Source of the DNA: an uncultured Veillonella sp.
Lineage (GTDB): Bacteria; Bacillota; Negativicutes; Veillonellales; Veillonellaceae
Assembly: GCA_900766125.1 (NCBI GenBank)
Contig: CAAFUD010000262.1
Location: 1 to 9,454, forward strand
Length of the DNA: 9,454 nt
Direction of reading: 5' to 3'
Positions 6,858 to 9,454 of this stretch are shown here, in pieces. The translations under genes were made by a program, and so were the position numbers. The notes under the pieces were generated by a model that worked only from the letters and a program-made list of their open reading frames with translations, did no database searches and was not told the DNA's origin. Every line of letters begins with the position of its first letter. The first letter of the stretch is position 1.

Positions 6858-7496
6858 ATGAAGACATTATATATTGTGCGTCATGGTGAAACTGATTGGA
6901 ATAAAATGGGGAAATATCAAGGTATTACAGATATTCCCCTCAATGAAAACGGTTTGAATCAAGCTAAAGCATGTGGTAATGCCCTTAAAGATGTTACCTT
7001 TGACCGTATCTTATCTAGTGATTTAAGTCGTGCCTTAGTTACAGCCGAAACGATTCGAGGTGACCGCACAACATCTATCACAGTAGATAAACGATTGCGA
7101 GAGCTTAATTTTGGTGACTGGGAAGCTATGTTATTTTCAGACATTGAAGCACGTTGGCCCGGCCTTATTGATGAGATGTATTTGCGGCCTCATCTTGTAA
7201 AAGTACCAAATGGCGAAAGCTTTAAAGATTTGCAAGATCGTGCCTGGGCTGGTCTGGAAGAATTCCTCAATGTTAATGATGAGGAAGAGACTCTTTTAAT
7301 AGCATGTCATGGCGGAACAATTAGAACCTTATTATGTAAATTATTAGATATTTCTATTAGTCATTGTTGGAATTTTAGCCAAGGTAATACAGCTATTAAC
7401 CGTATTTTCTATAATGGTATGGGCGAATACGATCATAATATTTTGAATTTGCTCAATGATACAGCTCATGTTGAATTACTCCAAGGACATGTATGA
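6858..7496 (+). CDS. cobC: Histidine phosphatase family protein, probable alpha-ribazole-5'-phosphate phosphatase
   Basis: In this setting the enzyme would remove the 5'-phosphate from alpha-ribazole phosphate or from adenosylcobamide 5'-phosphate, the last step of the nucleotide loop. The 212-residue product opens with LYIVRHGETDWN, where His9 is the phospho-acceptor and Arg8 a phosphate ligand. SSDLSRALVTAETI, the acid Glu82 in LRELNFGDWEA, and His151 in ACHGGTIR complete the catalytic set. GDWEA replaces the commoner GDWEG of phosphoglycerate mutase-like members, a minor difference. Family membership is certain, but specificity rests on its place at the end of the cobamide gene run, because related phosphatases act on many substrates. 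Its stop overlaps the next start (ATGA at 7493-7496). Confidence 0.82.
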   Translation: MKTLYIVRHGETDWNKMGKYQGITDIPLNENGLNQAKACGNALKDVTFDRILSSDLSRALVTAETIRGDRTTSITVDKRLRELNFGDWEAMLFSDIEARWPGLIDEMYLRPHLVKVPNGESFKDLQDRAWAGLEEFLNVNDEEETLLIACHGGTIRTLLCKLLDISISHCWNFSQGNTAINRIFYNGMGEYDHNILNLLNDTAHVELLQGHV

Positions 7497-8194
7497 TGCG
7501 ACTCGATAAATTATTAGCTAATAAAGCTTATGGCAGTCGAAAAGAAGTTCATCAACTCTTAAAGGATCAAAGAGTTACTATTAATGGTGAAATAACAACA
7601 AAAAAAGATATCCACGTTGATATTGAATCTGATGTAATAATGGTTGATGGACAAGTTGTTAATACTAAGCAGCAGTATTATGTAAAATTTCATAAACCCA
7701 AAGGCTATGTTACAGCTGTGGAGGATGCAAAGCATCCAGTTGTAATGGATTTATTGCCACCTGAATATATTAAAATGGGCGTAGTTCCTGTGGGAAGATT
7801 AGACAAGGATACAGAAGGATTACTGTTGCTTACCAATGATGGTGTTTGGGGACACTCAATCATCAATGGTAATAAACATGTATCCAAGGTTTATTACGTA
7901 GAATATGATGGTGAGTTAACAGAAGAAGGAATTCAACGTATAAAAGAGGGGATTGTACTAGGTGACGGAACCTATTGCAAGCCTGCTTTAATTGATGTTT
8001 TATCTTCTCAATCTCTGCATATTACCATTGAAGAAGGCAAATATCATCAAGTAAAACGTATGATTGGTGCTGCAGGCGGTACTGTTACATATTTAAAACG
8101 ATTAACTATAGGCCATATAGATTTAACCGGCATAGAAGAGGTTGGTTCTATACAGGACTTAACCATTGGTGATATAGAGGCTTTCAAAAAATAG
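7493..8194 (+). CDS. rsuA: 16S rRNA pseudouridine synthase of the RsuA family
   Basis: RsuA converts U516 of 16S rRNA to pseudouridine during small-subunit assembly. The product (233 residues) starts with an S4 RNA-binding domain (MRLDKLLANK...GSRKEVHQLLKD...VTINGE, about 2-60). It continues with VKFHKPKGYVTA and the catalytic signature PVGRLDKDTEGLLLLTNDG, where Asp104 is the nucleophile. HQVKRM (185-190) and the TYLKRLTIG end fit RsuA; RluB/E/F proteins usually carry R-Q-I/V-R-R-M there, so the 16S role is preferred but not proved. ATG 7493 overlaps the cobC stop in an ATGA; ATG 7496 is equally possible and has better spacing (8 bases) to AAGGA at 7483-7487. No obvious functional tie to cobamide synthesis exists, so co-transcription is probably a matter of genome compaction. 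Confidence 0.9.
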   Translation: MMRLDKLLANKAYGSRKEVHQLLKDQRVTINGEITTKKDIHVDIESDVIMVDGQVVNTKQQYYVKFHKPKGYVTAVEDAKHPVVMDLLPPEYIKMGVVPVGRLDKDTEGLLLLTNDGVWGHSIINGNKHVSKVYYVEYDGELTEEGIQRIKEGIVLGDGTYCKPALIDVLSSQSLHITIEEGKYHQVKRMIGAAGGTVTYLKRLTIGHIDLTGIEEVGSIQDLTIGDIEAFKK

Positions 8195-8226
8195 CATAAA
8201 ATTCTATTCAATATAGGTATTTTATG
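8195..8226. repeat. Imperfect palindrome after rsuA
   Basis: CATAAAAT (8195-8202) and ATTTTATG (8219-8226) form a perfect 8-bp inverted repeat, with an inner CTAT/ATAG pair (8204-8207 and 8213-8216) around a TCAAT loop. It starts on the base after the rsuA stop. No T-run follows on the plus strand, so it does not look like an ordinary intrinsic terminator for that strand. It may be an mRNA end-protecting stem or a protein-binding site. Confidence 0.5.
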
Positions 8227-8233
8227 GTAAGAT
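8205..8233 (+). promoter_or_regulatory. Possible promoter for pepP-efp (extended -10)
   Basis: TGGTAAGAT at 8225-8233 reads as an extended -10 (TG-N-TAAGAT, 5 of 6 matches to TATAAT), which would start transcription near 8240, about 25 bases before ATG 8265. The -35 position (8205-8210, TATTCA) is poor, as is tolerated with extended -10 elements. The right arm of the palindrome ends on the TG of this element. This is weak evidence that pepP and efp can be expressed separately from the cobamide genes. Confidence 0.35.
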
Positions 8234-8252
8234 TAATTGTACTTTATAGACT

Positions 8253-8257
8253 AGGAG
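8253..8257 (+). promoter_or_regulatory. Ribosome binding site deciding the pepP start (ATG 8265)
   Basis: AGGAG ends one base before the in-frame ATG 8259, too close for initiation, but is 7 bases before ATG 8265. The second ATG is therefore the likely start, removing two residues (MI) from the longest reading frame. Confidence 0.75.
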
Positions 8258-8264
8258 CATGATT

Positions 8265-9338
8265 ATGAATGGTTTAAATCTGCTACAACAGTATATTAAA
8301 GAGCAAGAATTAACAGGCGTCATTTTGATGAGCCCTATAAATTTACATTATTTTGCTGGTTTTACTGGTACTACAGGCTTTGCTATCATTACACAAGATA
8401 AAGCCTTTATGATTACTGATTTCAGATATACTGAGCAAGCTACAAAACAATGTGAAGGTTATACAGTCATTCAATATGAATCCTCTGTTATGGATACTCT
8501 TGTAGATATATTCAATGAGCATCATATTCACGAAGGTTTATTCGGTATTGAAGGCAAGCAAATGCCGGTAGATACGTATGAAACCTTATGTGATACATTA
8601 GATGAACGCTTTAATTTTACATCTATCAATTTTGCTAAACTACGAGCAGTTAAGCGAGAAGATGAATTAGAATTATTGCGAAAAGCTGCTAAAATTGGTG
8701 ACGACGCCTTTGCTGCATTATTACCACAATTAAAGGTAGGGATGACAGAAAACGAAGCGCGCATCATATTAGAAACAGAAATGTTAAAACGTGGATCAGA
8801 GGAGCCTTCCTTTGCAACCATCGTTGCCTCTGGTAACCGTTCTAGTATGCCTCATGGTGTAGCTAGTGATAAGGTCATTGAAGCAGGTGATTTTGTTACC
8901 TTCGACTTTGGCTCCGTATATAAGGGGTACCATTCCGATATGACTAGAACTATTGTAATGGGTCCTGCCTCTGAATTACAAAAAAAGCTGTATAGTATAG
9001 TTTTAGAAGCACAAAAACGCGGCGTAGCTGCTGTTCGGGCTGGTATTACCGGTAAAGAACTCGATGCAGTATGTCGTGATTATATCAAAGAACATGGATA
9101 TACCAAGGAATTTAATCACGGTACTGGTCATGGCGTAGGTCTTGAGATTCACGAAGAACCAGTGGCTAATACAAAATCCGATACGGTATTTACAGAAAAT
9201 ATGATCATTACGGTAGAGCCTGGTATTTATATTACAGGTACTATCGGATTGAGAATAGAGGATAGTGTCATCGTCAAATCTGACGGCTATGAGGTGTTGA
9301 CACATAGTCCAAAAGAGTTAATTGAAATAGGTATTTAG
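8265..9338 (+). CDS. M24-family metallopeptidase, aminopeptidase P (Xaa-Pro) type
   Basis: This is a cytoplasmic dimetal aminopeptidase expected to cleave an N-terminal residue in front of proline. From ATG 8265 it has 357 residues, the size of the short Firmicutes YqhT/PepP-type enzymes. Residues 1 to about 125 form the creatinase N-terminal domain (LTGVILMSPINLHYFAGFTGT, ITDFRY). The pita-bread catalytic domain follows, with all five metal ligands: Asp214 in FDFG, Asp225 in YHSDMTRT, His289 in GTGHGVGLEIHE, Glu318 in VEPGIYI and Glu332 in RIEDSV. The PHG in SMPHGVASD is also conserved in Xaa-Pro enzymes. It lies 15 bases before efp, an arrangement common in Firmicutes. Xaa-Pro dipeptidase is the alternative specificity, and the sequence alone does not decide between them. 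Confidence 0.9.
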   Translation: MNGLNLLQQYIKEQELTGVILMSPINLHYFAGFTGTTGFAIITQDKAFMITDFRYTEQATKQCEGYTVIQYESSVMDTLVDIFNEHHIHEGLFGIEGKQMPVDTYETLCDTLDERFNFTSINFAKLRAVKREDELELLRKAAKIGDDAFAALLPQLKVGMTENEARIILETEMLKRGSEEPSFATIVASGNRSSMPHGVASDKVIEAGDFVTFDFGSVYKGYHSDMTRTIVMGPASELQKKLYSIVLEAQKRGVAAVRAGITGKELDAVCRDYIKEHGYTKEFNHGTGHGVGLEIHEEPVANTKSDTVFTENMIITVEPGIYITGTIGLRIEDSVIVKSDGYEVLTHSPKELIEIGI

Positions 9339-9353
9339 AAGGAGAAGAGTTAG

Positions 9354-9454
9354 ATGATTTCCAGTAATGATTTTCGTCCAGGTGTAACCGTTGAAATCGA
9401 CGGTAATGTATGGCAAGTAGTTGATTTCCAACACGTTAAACCAGGTAAAGGTGC
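9354..9454 (+). CDS. efp: Translation elongation factor P, N-terminal part (cut by window edge)
   Basis: EF-P binds the ribosome between the P and E sites and relieves stalling at proline runs. Only the first 33 codons plus two bases are present. MISSNDFRPG, VDFQHVKPGKG and the pattern around them match the start of the KOW-like domain I. The loop PGKG carries Lys32 at the position that is post-translationally modified in Bacillus-type EF-P. AAGGAG at 9339-9344 precedes the ATG by 9 bases. The frame is open to the window end, so truncation is only due to the window. The upstream neighbour is an aminopeptidase P homologue. Confidence 0.93.
   Translation, partial: MISSNDFRPGVTVEIDGNVWQVVDFQHVKPGKG

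Noticed and set aside
1..9454. Mobile element, CRISPR array, phage or defence system
   Set aside because: No direct-repeat arrays, transposase or integrase motifs, tRNA genes or composition shifts were seen. All plus-strand genes fit core metabolism and translation.

Overview
The window looks like a chromosomal contig end from an AT-rich, low-GC anaerobe of the Negativicutes, most probably Veillonella or a close relative. That assignment rests on codon and base composition, the Firmicutes-type proteins (EF-P start, PepP-efp pairing) and the compact cobamide operon. It is recognition by eye, not a database match. The first 19 bases are not genomic: they match the 3' end of the Illumina read-1 adapter, so the contig starts with untrimmed adapter and the first gene is truncated by the assembly.

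Layout. (a) 20-312 is the C-terminal part of a PduO-type cob(I)alamin adenosyltransferase, followed by a bidirectional hairpin terminator at 317-345. (b) 360-695 on the minus strand is a 111-residue protein of unknown function, convergent with the adenosyltransferase and divergent from the next operon. (c) 759-7496 holds seven tightly packed plus-strand genes: cobU, cobQ, cbiB, cobS, a pduX-like L-threonine kinase, cobD (threonine-phosphate decarboxylase) and a cobC-like phosphatase. (d) 7493-8194 is an rsuA-type pseudouridine synthase overlapping cobC. (e) 8265-9338 is an aminopeptidase P-family metallopeptidase, and the first third of a codon-verified efp (elongation factor P) runs off the right edge from 9354.

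How the genes work together. Block (c), with the adenosyltransferase, covers the late half of adenosylcobamide synthesis. CobQ amidates the corrin ring to cobyric acid. PduX and CobD turn L-threonine into aminopropanol phosphate, which CbiB attaches to cobyric acid. CobU makes adenosyl-GDP-cobinamide, CobS joins it to the activated lower base, and CobC removes the last phosphate. The lower-base activating enzyme (CobT or an ArsAB-type relative) is not in the window. The downstream genes concern translation and peptide turnover. The gap before them carries a possible separate promoter and an imperfect palindrome.

Every gap after the terminator is 70 bases or less, and no intrinsic terminator is evident on the plus strand from 759 to the end. 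There are no tRNA, rRNA, CRISPR, IS or phage signals. I found no convincing previously undescribed system. The points most worth a second look are the orphan minus-strand gene, the symmetric divergent promoter region in front of cobU with no room for a cobalamin riboswitch, and the palindrome upstream of pepP.
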